A DNA stretch of 20,633 nt, from NCBI GenBank assembly GCA_937902305.1, contig CALDHV010000257.1:1-20633 (forward strand). The letters are read 5' to 3'. Position 1 is the stretch's first letter, and every line of letters begins with the position of its first letter. This DNA is from an uncultured Clostridia bacterium. Lineage in GTDB: Bacteria > Bacillota > Clostridia > Oscillospirales > Acutalibacteraceae. Both the position numbers and the translations under genes were made by a program. Below are positions 8,251 to 14,044 of this stretch, piece after piece. The notes under the pieces are model-generated. The model was not told where the DNA came from. It made no database searches and was given only the letters and a program-made list of their open reading frames with translations.

Positions 8251-8394
8251 TGCGTCATCACCTACGGCACATTTGATCTTCTGCACTACGGGCACATCGA
8301 TCTGCTCCGCCGCGCCAAGGCGCCCGGCGATGACCTCATCGTCGTGGTTTCGACCGATGACTTAACCCGGATCAAGCAAGACCTGCAAAAATAA
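8245..8394 (+). pseudogene. Truncated glycerol-3-phosphate cytidylyltransferase (tagD) remnant
   Basis: Directly after the gpsA stop, and in the same frame, 47 codons (8251-8391) encode VITYGTFDLLHYGHIDLLRR and, after the following AKAPGDDL, IVVVSTDDLTRIKQ. This is the nucleotidyltransferase start of TagD-type enzymes (CTP + glycerol-3-phosphate to CDP-glycerol), with the HxGH motif as HYGH. The last gpsA codon, ATG 8245-8247, followed by TAA and then TGC-GTC-ATC, aligns with the Met-Lys-(Lys/Cys)-Val-Ile start of TagD. One AAA-to-TAA change at codon 2 would explain the present stop. The frame ends at TAA 8392-8394 after about one third of the normal 130 residues, so the C-terminal catalytic part (RTGGISTT-type motif) is missing. 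I read it as a pseudogene. The specific TagD identity rather than another member of the family (for example an HldE-type domain) is likely but not certain. Confidence 0.75.
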
Positions 8395-8415
8395 GTCAGC
8401 AAACAGGCTGTTATT

Positions 8416-8466
8416 AAGGGCGCGTTCACATAGGGAAAAACTCCCTTGGTGAACGCGCCCTTTCTT
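8416..8466 (+). terminator. Terminator of the polysaccharide operon
   Basis: A perfect 14-bp stem pairs 8416-8429 with 8449-8462. The 19-base loop contains a further 5-bp stem (AGGGA 8432-8436 with TCCCT 8442-8446). A TTTCTTATTTT tract follows on the + strand. It lies between the tagD relic and the convergent mntP gene, whose stop is at 8470. It probably also halts transcription arriving from mntP, although the T-run on that side is weak. Confidence 0.9.
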
Positions 8467-8469
8467 ATT

Positions 8470-9051
8470 TTACAGCCAATGACTGATGAATATTTCCAGC
8501 CCGATGCCGATGAGGATGATGCCGCCGAGGATGGAGGCTTTGTTTGCCAATCGAATGCCAAACCGCCTGCCGATCAGCAAGCCCGCCACACAGATGACGA
8601 ATGTCACCGCCGCGATGATCAGCGCGCACACCGCCGCCTGCCGGATGTCGTAATCCGCGATCGTAAAGCCGACCGACAACGCGTCGATCGAGGTCGCAAT
8701 GCCCTGCACGATCAGCTCGGCGATGCCGACGGCGGGCTTTTCGCCGCCATCGCGGTTTCGGATACCCTCCACCAGCATTTTGCCGCCGATGAAGCCAAGC
8801 AACAGTAACGCGATCCACGGAATAAACTGCTCAAACAGGCGAAAATACCGCACCACCGTATGGACGCAGATCCAGCCGAGCATCGGCATCAGCGCCTGAA
8901 AGCCCGCAAACACGCCCGCGATGCCACCCATACGGGGAGCTTTCATACGTGGCTCGTTGAGCCCATTCGCCAGCGAAACCGAAAAGGCATCCATCGCCAG
9001 CCCAATGCCGAGCAAGGCGCTATTCAGGAAAAACACAAGACTCCATTGCAT
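8470..9051 (-). CDS. mntP: Manganese efflux pump MntP
   Basis: A 193-residue inner-membrane protein of six hydrophobic segments. It has the internally duplicated MntP pattern: LGIGLAMDAFSVSLANG (residues 14-30, D21) and GIATSIDALSVGF (117-129, D123). The two Asp residues are the conserved metal-site positions of the family. It exports Mn2+ and protects against manganese excess. AAGGAG lies about nine bases before the ATG (reading leftwards). The gene stands alone, convergent with the polysaccharide operon, and has its own promoter (9081-9109). The predicted leader is only about 20-25 bases, too short for the yybP-ykoY manganese riboswitch that often precedes mntP. Confidence 0.95.
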   Translation of the reverse strand: MQWSLVFFLNSALLGIGLAMDAFSVSLANGLNEPRMKAPRMGGIAGVFAGFQALMPMLGWICVHTVVRYFRLFEQFIPWIALLLLGFIGGKMLVEGIRNRDGGEKPAVGIAELIVQGIATSIDALSVGFTIADYDIRQAAVCALIIAAVTFVICVAGLLIGRRFGIRLANKASILGGIILIGIGLEIFISHWL

Positions 9052-9080
9052 ACGATCGCGCTCCTTTTACATACCTATTA

Positions 9081-9109
9081 TATATACAACATATCGGACA
9101 AAATGTCAA
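9081..9109 (-). promoter_or_regulatory. Sigma-A promoter of mntP with overlapping inverted repeat
   Basis: Read on the - strand: a consensus -35 TTGACA (9104-9109), a 17-bp spacer and -10 TATATA (9081-9086). An alternative TATAAT is at 9077-9082 with a longer spacer. A small inverted repeat, GACA-AAA-TGTC (9097-9107), overlaps the -35 and could be an operator, but four-base arms are weak evidence. Confidence 0.7.
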
Positions 9110-9201
9110 CTTTTGCAGGAAACGGGATTTTGGAGGTTGGCGCAAAAAGCAGTGTATCTGCGTATCGGAAACAATGGTGCAAAATAAAAGCTTCCGCCAT
9201 T

Positions 9202-9234
9202 GGATTGCCGCGTCGCGTTGCTCCTCGCAATGAC
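9202..9234 (+). repeat. Repeat unit A, GGATTGCC...GCAATGAC hairpin
   Basis: A 33-base unit starting GGATTGCC and ending CGCAATGAC. ATTGC (9204-9208) can pair with GCAAT (9227-9231), so the unit folds on itself. Its core is GCGTCGCGTTGCTCCT, different from the core of unit B. Confidence 0.75.
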
Positions 9235-9300
9235 TCGAAAAGAGCTTGCACAATTCTGTTGCGGGCATCTCGCATTATGCTTGATTACGCTCTTTGCGTT

Positions 9301-9338
9301 GTCATTGCGAACCAGTGCGCACACTGGTGTGGCAATCC
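9301..9338 (-). repeat. Repeat unit B, inverted copy with a different core
   Basis: A 38-base unit reading GTCATTGCG...GGCAATCC on the + strand, the same termini as unit A in opposite orientation. Its core is an inner perfect inverted repeat, ACCAGTG (9311-9317) with CACTGGT (9322-9328) around a CGCA loop. ATTGC/GCAAT pairing at the ends extends the hairpin. Confidence 0.75.
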
Positions 9339-9347
9339 ACCGGCAGA

Positions 9348-9373
9348 AAGCGACGATTTCGAAAATGTCGCTT
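9348..9373. repeat. Small perfect hairpin beside the repeat element
   Basis: AAGCGAC (9348-9354) and GTCGCTT (9367-9373) form a 7-bp stem around a 12-base loop that itself contains CGATTTCG. No T-tract follows, so a terminator is unlikely; it may be a further module of the adjoining repeat. Confidence 0.5.
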
Positions 9374-9458
9374 GATACGTACAAACTGCCTCCCACACTC
9401 CGGTTCTATCAGCTACCGTTTTTTCGCTAAACATTGTGGAAAAATCAGCTTTTGGCAG

Positions 9459-9487
9459 TTGCAAAACGCCAAATATTGTGGTATACT
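9459..9487 (+). promoter_or_regulatory. Sigma-A promoter of the DUF3048 lipoprotein gene
   Basis: TTGCAA (9459-9464), a 17-bp spacer and TATACT (9482-9487) lie about 40 bases before the ATG. GAAAGGA in the leader serves as ribosome site. Confidence 0.75.
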
Positions 9488-9526
9488 ATTTAAAATAGGG
9501 ATTTTGTCGAAAGGACGGAACAGAAA

Positions 9527-10594
9527 ATGAGCAAACGACGGATTTTAACGGGTCTGCTGGCAGTGGTGATCCTGTTGACAGCAAGCTCCTGCGGGGTATC
9601 GGGAACGGAGGATAGCTCTTTGCCTACCCTCCCGACCGTTCCGGAGCCGAGCACCGCGCCGACCGAGCCGCCCCGCCAGCTCGGATATAACGCGCTGACC
9701 GGTGAAAACGATATGGAAACCAATAATAACCGCCCGGTGGGTATCGTCATCACTGACGAATCCTCCACCACCTCGCAGCTTAATCTCGAAGCGGCGGATA
9801 TGTACTTTGAGGCCGAGACCGAGGGTGGCATCCCGCGCATCCTGGCGATTTTCTCCGGCGTTGACCGCGTGCCCGATGTCATCGGCCCGGTGCGCAGTGC
9901 ACGACCGCATTTTGTCAAGTTTGCCAAAGCGCTCGACTGCATCTACTGCCACATCGGCGGCTCGCAGACCGGTCTGGAGACCATCAAGGAGCTTGGCGTG
10001 TGCGACATCGGCAATATCGCCGAAAAGAGCGCGGTGCTGAAAGCGACCCAAAACTACTCGTGGAACACCAGCGTTTTTCAGAAAAGCAAGCTGATCTCCG
10101 CCGCGCAAAAGCGCGGCTACAGCCTGACCTCAAGCTATTCCGCACCGTTCCAATTCGGTGAGCGGCAGGGCACCGACCCCGCTATGACGCTGGAGGTCAA
10201 AATATCGGAAAACTACACGATGGCATTCACCTACAGCACCAACACCTTCAAGTATTATAAGCATCGCAACGCCCTCTCCTCGGAGGTGCACAAGACCTAC
10301 ACCGGCGGGCTGATCGGGGTGTCCAATGTCATCGTAATGTTTGACAACCGCACCTTTGACGCGATCTACACCTCCCACAGTGGCAAGCAGGCCAATCGCT
10401 ACAACTTCGATTTGAAGAGCGGCGAGGGCTTGCTGGCAAGCGGCGGCACCTGCCGTCCGATCCGCTGGAGCTGTTCGACGAGCCACCTTGCCTACTACGA
10501 AAGCGACGGCGTGACCCCGCTGACGGTCGAACCCGGCAAGACCTTTGTTTGCCTCGCCAGCGACACCCTCAAATCCCGCACGAAATACTATTAA
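9527..10594 (+). CDS. DUF3048 (YerB-like) lipoprotein
   Basis: A 355-residue exported lipoprotein. The signal peptide (KRR, then a hydrophobic run to residue 19) ends in TASSC, making C22 the likely lipid-bearing residue. A Ser/Thr/Pro/Glu-rich linker follows to about residue 45. The first DUF3048 domain reads RPVGIVITDESSTTSQLNLEAADMYFE..EGGIPRILAIFS and GPVRSARPHFVKFAKALDCIYCHIGGSQ (about 69-150). The C-terminal DUF3048 domain holds NVIVMFDNRTF and GGTCRPIRW. This two-domain order is that of Bacillus YerB. The biochemical function of the family is not known; attachment to the outer face of the membrane is inferred from the lipobox. It is monocistronic, with its own promoter and terminator. 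Confidence 0.9.
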   Translation: MSKRRILTGLLAVVILLTASSCGVSGTEDSSLPTLPTVPEPSTAPTEPPRQLGYNALTGENDMETNNNRPVGIVITDESSTTSQLNLEAADMYFEAETEGGIPRILAIFSGVDRVPDVIGPVRSARPHFVKFAKALDCIYCHIGGSQTGLETIKELGVCDIGNIAEKSAVLKATQNYSWNTSVFQKSKLISAAQKRGYSLTSSYSAPFQFGERQGTDPAMTLEVKISENYTMAFTYSTNTFKYYKHRNALSSEVHKTYTGGLIGVSNVIVMFDNRTFDAIYTSHSGKQANRYNFDLKSGEGLLASGGTCRPIRWSCSTSHLAYYESDGVTPLTVEPGKTFVCLASDTLKSRTKYY

Positions 10595-10603
10595 AGCGCA
10601 GAT

Positions 10604-10647
10604 AACCCCCGGTAGCCGAGCGGCAAGCCTGCTACCGGGGGTTTTCA
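10604..10647. terminator. Bidirectional terminator between convergent genes
   Basis: A perfect 13-bp stem pairs 10604-10616 with 10631-10643 (core CCCCCGGTAGC/GCTACCGGGGG) around a 14-base loop. TTTT follows on the + strand, partly within the stem. It sits between the stop of the DUF3048 gene and that of the SPFH gene on the opposite strand and can serve both. Confidence 0.88.
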
Positions 10648-10649
10648 GT

Positions 10650-11453
10650 TTATTTCGTCGTAAGGTCGATTAGCGTTTCGCTATTGCCCGTGACCTGCGG
10701 CAGAACACCGTTCCACTTTTCCAGCTTGTTGTATTCCAGCACCTCTTTGCTCAAGGATTTCTGCAATACCTCGTTGGCTTTGGCTTCCGCCTCCGCCTTG
10801 ATGCGGATCGTCTCCGCCTGCGCCTCGGCATTGGTGATCGCCGTCTGCTTTTCGGTCTCCGCCTTCAACAGCTTTTGCTGGGCGACCTGCTTTTCCTCGA
10901 TGGCGGTGATGAACGCCTCGGAAAAATCAAAGTTGACGATGTTGACATCGGTGACATACAGCCCGATCTCATTGAGCTTTTCATTGAGTCCCTTGATCAG
11001 ACCGTCGGAGATCATCACCCGATTTGTGACGCTTTCCTCCGCGGTATACTGCGCGGTGATGGCCTTGAGTACCTCCTCAACCGCCGGCTTGATCAGCACC
11101 GTCTCATAGTTACTGCCGACATTCTTATAGATGCTGTCGGATTTTGCCGTATCGACGCGGTAGTTGATCGCCAGCACGGTCGTCACAGTCTGCAGGTCCT
11201 TGGAGAACGCCTCGGTATCGACCTCCAGCTTAACGATGCGGTTGTCGATCTGCACGACATTCTGCACAAACGGCACCTTGACGTGCAAGCCCTCCTGCAT
11301 CACGCCGGAGCGCACCTTACCCATCGTCACCACAACGCCGGTGTGACCGGGCTGCACGATCGTAAAGCAGTCGAGCAGCAAAATCAGTGCGATGACCGCA
11401 ATGACGATGCCTAAAATCATACCCTTGCTGATGCTCTTTTTTGTCTTTTCCAT
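10650..11453 (-). CDS. SPFH/Band 7 (prohibitin-family) membrane protein
   Basis: A 267-residue protein with a basic cytoplasmic N terminus, one membrane segment (about residues 12-27), and then the Band 7 domain. The domain starts at QPGHTGVVVTMGKV (34-47) and includes HVKVPFVQNVVQIDNRIVK, TVLAINYRVD and the PAVEEVLKAITAQYTAEE segment. The region from about 185 to 235 is rich in Ala, Glu, Gln and Lys (EEKQVAQQKLLKAETEKQTA and onward) and should form the long helix/coiled coil that drives oligomerisation. Prohibitin/stomatin-like proteins form large ring assemblies in membrane microdomains and often act as scaffolds for proteases or channels; the partner here is unknown. It follows the DUF1836 regulator by 21 bases with GAAAGGAAAAGG as ribosome site, so the two form an operon. 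Confidence 0.9.
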   Translation of the reverse strand: MEKTKKSISKGMILGIVIAVIALILLLDCFTIVQPGHTGVVVTMGKVRSGVMQEGLHVKVPFVQNVVQIDNRIVKLEVDTEAFSKDLQTVTTVLAINYRVDTAKSDSIYKNVGSNYETVLIKPAVEEVLKAITAQYTAEESVTNRVMISDGLIKGLNEKLNEIGLYVTDVNIVNFDFSEAFITAIEEKQVAQQKLLKAETEKQTAITNAEAQAETIRIKAEAEAKANEVLQKSLSKEVLEYNKLEKWNGVLPQVTGNSETLIDLTTK

Positions 11454-11474
11454 AATGCCTTTTCCTTTCTTAAA

Positions 11475-12038
11475 TCAATTCTTTTCCGACATTTGCGCAT
11501 ACAGGCGTTCAGCCTGCTGTTTGAGCTGACCGGCGGTGTAGGCATACAGCATCACCTGCAACGCCTGCGACAGACGGCGATAGGCACGCTCATCAGGCGC
11601 GCGGTAGTCGGCAATGATCTCCGCGATCCGCCGGGTCGCCTCCTGCTCGGAGGGAATGCCGTCCGTGCGGCGGATGATCTCGCACAGGTAGTCATACAGC
11701 CGTTCCTCGGACACGATATCGTCGCTCTCGTCATCGGCATCGCCGTTGACCAGTCGCAACAATTCACCCACCTGCTCGATGCGCATACAGTCCCGCATCG
11801 ACACGATCAGCAGAATGCGTGCCAGATGCCGACTGCCGTACTTTTTGCATACCGGGTGGGGCACGAATCCGCGCTTGACCCAGTTCTGGATCACCGCCGG
11901 CTCCAGACCGGTGATGGCGCATATCTGACCAAGAGACAGCCCATCTGTTGCCGCCAGCATCGGGCGAAACGCCGCCAGCATCCCGCCGTCAACCCCATCA
12001 TAGGATAGTACTGTACCCGGTATAAACTGCTGAGACAT
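11475..12038 (-). CDS. DUF1836 MerR-like transcriptional regulator
   Basis: A 187-residue protein. Residues 34-60, LSLGQICAITGLEPAVIQNW followed by VKRGFVP, form a MerR-like winged helix-turn-helix. KKYGSRHLARILLIVSMRD and the IVSEERLYDYLCEIIRRTDG segment then match the DUF1836 family of Firmicutes. The C-terminal third is helical and may dimerise. I start at ATG 12038 because GGGAGGTGAGG lies directly upstream; an in-frame ATG at 12074 would place the protein start upstream of that site and within six bases of the -10. The likely role is DNA-binding control of its own operon with the SPFH gene: a palindrome lies in the promoter spacer, where MerR-type proteins bind. The signal sensed is unknown. 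Confidence 0.88.
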   Translation of the reverse strand: MSQQFIPGTVLSYDGVDGGMLAAFRPMLAATDGLSLGQICAITGLEPAVIQNWVKRGFVPHPVCKKYGSRHLARILLIVSMRDCMRIEQVGELLRLVNGDADDESDDIVSEERLYDYLCEIIRRTDGIPSEQEATRRIAEIIADYRAPDERAYRRLSQALQVMLYAYTAGQLKQQAERLYAQMSEKN

Positions 12039-12064
12039 CTCCTCACCTCCCTTGAGTTTACTTG

Positions 12065-12093
12065 ATTGTATCACGCGGTCACGTGACTGTCAA
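12065..12093 (-). promoter_or_regulatory. Sigma-A promoter of the DUF1836-SPFH operon with palindromic spacer
   Basis: On the - strand: TTGACA (12088-12093), exactly 17 bp, and TACAAT (12065-12070). The spacer half next to the -35 is a perfect 10-bp palindrome, GTCACGTGAC (12078-12087), followed by a related CGCGTGA. This is a candidate autoregulatory operator. Confidence 0.85.
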
Positions 12094-12111
12094 GAGCTTT
12101 TTGACGATTTT

Positions 12112-12140
12112 TTGATAAATGTTGCGATTTTTTATATACA
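12112..12140 (+). promoter_or_regulatory. Possible upstream second promoter for the SRP RNA-dnaX unit
   Basis: TTGATA (12112-12117), a 17-bp spacer and TATACA (12135-12140) lie in AT-rich DNA about 110 bp before the stronger SRP RNA promoter. The elements match consensus at four to five positions each, which can occur by chance in AT-rich sequence. Confidence 0.4.
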
Positions 12141-12219
12141 CTTTGTAGATTACTGCCGCAGTTTTCCTGTTTGTACTGTTTCGCCGTGAAACTTGCCGAG
12201 ACAAAAGACAAAAAAGCGG

Positions 12220-12248
12220 TTGATTTCCCCATCAAAATGATGTATACT
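12220..12248 (+). promoter_or_regulatory. Sigma-A promoter of the SRP RNA
   Basis: TTGATT (12220-12225), a 17-bp spacer and TATACT (12243-12248). The predicted start point, about 12255, falls just before the 5' strand of the RNA's closing helix (12258). Confidence 0.8.
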
Positions 12249-12257
12249 GATTGTATG

Positions 12258-12405
12258 AGCCGTACGCCTTGGGGCATACGGGCGGGCGGGTCCTGTGCGA
12301 CGGTGCGCCGTGAACCATGTCAGGCGGGGAACCGAGCAGCATTAAGCGGTTGTGTCCGTGTGCCGCAGTCAACCCACCCGTCCGTATGCCCGAAAGCGCC
12401 CGGCT
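12258..12405 (+). ncRNA. ffs: Signal recognition particle RNA, small bacterial (4.5S-like) type
   Basis: The universally conserved tip is present: GTCAGG (12319-12324), CGG, GGAA tetraloop (12328-12331), CCG, AGCAGC (12335-12340). This is the Ffh-binding helix 8. Long flanking arms pair end to end: 12272-12281 (GGGCATACGG) with 12382-12391, then the adjacent CGGGCGGGT with ACCCACCCG, one mismatch. AGCCG (12258-12262) with CGGCT (12401-12405) extends the closing helix. There is no room for an Alu domain, so this is the short form. The RNA pairs with Ffh to target nascent membrane proteins. Its place immediately before dnaX is the same as in Bacillus. A T6 run (12411-12416) follows and may end most transcripts. 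Exact ends are uncertain by several bases. Confidence 0.92.
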
Positions 12406-12435
12406 TATGATTTTTTGGATAAAGGAGCGATATGC

Positions 12436-14025
12436 GTGTATCAGGCATTATACCGCAAATGGCGACCGCAGACCTTCTCCGATGTCTGTGGGCAGGAAAC
12501 CGTCACCACCGCGCTCAAAAATGAACTCAAAAACAACCGTCTGTCCCACGCCTATCTGTTCACCGGATGCCGCGGAACGGGCAAGACCACCTGCGCCAAA
12601 ATACTGGCAAAGGCGGTCAACTGCCGGCATCCGCACGACGGCGACCCCTGCAACGAATGTGATATTTGCCGCGGCATCGACGATGGCTCCATCCTCGACG
12701 TGACCGAGATCGACGCCGCCTCCAATAACGGTGTAGACAGCATCCGCGATCTGCGAGACGAGGTGGCATTCACCCCGGTCGCCGGGAAATACCGTGTCTA
12801 CATCATCGACGAGGTGCATATGCTGTCCGCCGGCGCATTCAACGCCCTGCTGAAAACGCTGGAGGAGCCGCCCGCGCACGTCATTTTTATCCTCGCCACC
12901 ACCGAGGTGCATAAGCTCCCCGCCACCATTCTGTCGCGGTGCCAGCGGTTTGATTTCAACCGCATCCGCCCGGAGGCGATCGCCGAGCGTCTGCAATATG
13001 TCGCCTCGCAGGAGGGGTTGTCCCTCACCCCCGATGCGGCGGCATTGCTTTCCCGCCTGGCGGACGGAGCGATGCGCGACGCGCTGTCGATGCTCGACCA
13101 GTGTGCCGCCGCCGACAAGACTATTGACGCGGCGGTCGTTGCCGCCGTCACCGGGATGGCGGCGCAGGAAGCGCTCGCCGGACTGACCTCCTGCATCCTT
13201 AAGCAGGATGCCGCCGCCGCACTCGGCTGGATCGACCGACTGTATCAATCCTCCAAGGATATGGAGCGGCTCTGCGCCGAGTGGATCGCTTTCCTGCGCA
13301 ATGTGATGGTGCTCAAAACCGTCAGCGACCCGGGCGACCTCATCATAGCATCCCCGGAGGATATAGAAAAAATGCGGCAGATCGCTACGCAGACCGCCCT
13401 GCCCGCGATATTGCACATCATGGATGTTCTGCAATCCACCCTTGACCGCTTGCGTGGCGGCGTTTCCCGCCGGGTGGAGATGGAAATGGCGGTACTCAAG
13501 CTCTGCGACCCGCAGTTGGATACCTCGACCGAGGCGCTTTTGCGTCGAGTGAGCGATTTGGAAAGCGCCCTGCGCGCCGGAGCTATGCCCGCCGCACCGG
13601 CGGCGCCCGCTCCTGTCGCCCCGGCACAAGATACGCCGCCGACCGACCCACCGGAGCCGACAGCGGCAAAGCCGCCCGAGGCTCCCGCCCCCGAGGAGGA
13701 GGAAACCCCCTGCACCTGCTGGGGCGATGTGCTGGAGCGCTTACAGCAGAGCTGTATGCCGCTTTACAGCGTGCTGGCGGACTCGACAGCGATCAAAAAA
13801 GGAACGCAGCTACTCATTTGCACCGACAATGTGCTGTTTAAGGAATTGTATATGCGTGATAATAACAAGGAACTGCTGATGGATGCCATCCGCGGCGTGA
13901 CCGGAGAAAGCTATCGGCTCGGTCTGCGGCAGATGACACGCAAGCAAAAGGGCGCCGACGACCCGCTGTCGCGGCTGATGGATATTAGCCGAAGCGCCGG
14001 GATCAAGGTCAACGAACAAGACTGA
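12436..14025 (+). CDS. dnaX: DNA polymerase III subunit gamma/tau
   Basis: Clamp-loader ATPase of the replisome. Counting from GTG 12436, which gives the canonical start MYQALYRKWRPQTF: Walker A GCRGTGKT at residues 44-51, zinc-binding Cys 63, 72, 75 and 78, Walker B DEVH at 125-128, and SRC sensor motif 167-169. An Ala/Pro-rich linker of roughly 385-430 precedes a C-terminal tau-type domain. Length is 529 aa, normal for Firmicutes. AAAGGAG (12421-12426) is correctly spaced for the GTG; the open frame continues upstream into the SRP RNA, but those codons are not expected to be used. It is the first gene of the dnaX-ybaB-recR-smpB unit. Confidence 0.96.
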   Translation: MYQALYRKWRPQTFSDVCGQETVTTALKNELKNNRLSHAYLFTGCRGTGKTTCAKILAKAVNCRHPHDGDPCNECDICRGIDDGSILDVTEIDAASNNGVDSIRDLRDEVAFTPVAGKYRVYIIDEVHMLSAGAFNALLKTLEEPPAHVIFILATTEVHKLPATILSRCQRFDFNRIRPEAIAERLQYVASQEGLSLTPDAAALLSRLADGAMRDALSMLDQCAAADKTIDAAVVAAVTGMAAQEALAGLTSCILKQDAAAALGWIDRLYQSSKDMERLCAEWIAFLRNVMVLKTVSDPGDLIIASPEDIEKMRQIATQTALPAILHIMDVLQSTLDRLRGGVSRRVEMEMAVLKLCDPQLDTSTEALLRRVSDLESALRAGAMPAAPAAPAPVAPAQDTPPTDPPEPTAAKPPEAPAPEEEETPCTCWGDVLERLQQSCMPLYSVLADSTAIKKGTQLLICTDNVLFKELYMRDNNKELLMDAIRGVTGESYRLGLRQMTRKQKGADDPLSRLMDISRSAGIKVNEQD

Positions 14026-14044
14026 CGAAAGGAACGGACAAACT

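Larger units (their letters stand above)
9191..9351. repeat. Imperfect inverted-repeat (MITE/REP-like) intergenic element
   Basis: The left arm (9191-9246) and right arm (about 9290-9351) are imperfect reverse complements. Shared blocks, read outward to inward, are GCTT-CNGCC, GGATTGCC, CGCAATGAC and AAAGAGC. About 40 unrelated bases separate the arms. Within the arms, the segments between GGATTGCC and CGCAATGAC differ completely (see the two unit entries). It resembles intergenic GTCATTGCGA...GGCAATCC repeats that I recall as widespread in Ruminococcaceae and some other bacteria; that family assignment is from memory. Confidence 0.7.
9052..9526. other. Gene-free region between mntP and the DUF3048 gene
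   Basis: No credible gene lies here; short open frames on both strands are translations of repeat sequence. It holds the mntP promoter at the left end, an inverted-repeat element (about 9191-9351) with a further hairpin (9348-9373) in the middle, and the promoter of the DUF3048 gene at the right. I see nothing recognisable in 9110-9190 or 9374-9458. Confidence 0.75.
12039..12435. other. Divergent regulatory region and SRP RNA locus
   Basis: No protein gene lies here. From left to right it holds the leader and promoter of the DUF1836 operon (-), one probable and one strong promoter reading right, the SRP RNA, a T-tract and the dnaX ribosome site. The AT-rich stretch 12100-12215 between the divergent promoters shows nothing else recognisable. 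Confidence 0.8.

Noticed and set aside
8860..9375. 171-codon + strand open frame running from antisense mntP into the repeat region
   Set aside because: Its first part is antisense to mntP and its last part is the translated intergenic repeat; no start signal.
9078..9396. Several short - strand open frames with SLRGATRRGNP-like or HCEEQRDAAIQ-like peptides
   Set aside because: These peptides are translations of the GGATTGCC...GCAATGAC repeat units, not genes.
10606..10641. tRNA-like look of the GGTAGCCGAGCGGCAAGCC sequence
   Set aside because: It is the left arm and loop of a simple hairpin ending in TTTT between convergent genes; no cloverleaf or CCA-end acceptor stem can be drawn.
12352..12435. 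Upstream extension of the dnaX frame from an ATG at 12352
   Set aside because: It lies inside the SRP RNA, has no ribosome site, and the canonical MYQALYRKWRP start with AAAGGAG is at GTG 12436.
12448..13629. 393-codon - strand open frame opposite dnaX
   Set aside because: Antisense of the Walker and zinc regions of dnaX; Gly/Arg/His-rich without a domain.
13795..13801. A6G run in dnaX as a programmed -1 frameshift site giving a gamma form; a -1 frame meets a stop after about 14 codons
   Set aside because: In the zero frame the run reads AAA AAA GGA preceded by C, so the E. coli-type A AAA AAG slippery arrangement is not present and P-site re-pairing would be poor. I see no strong downstream stem.
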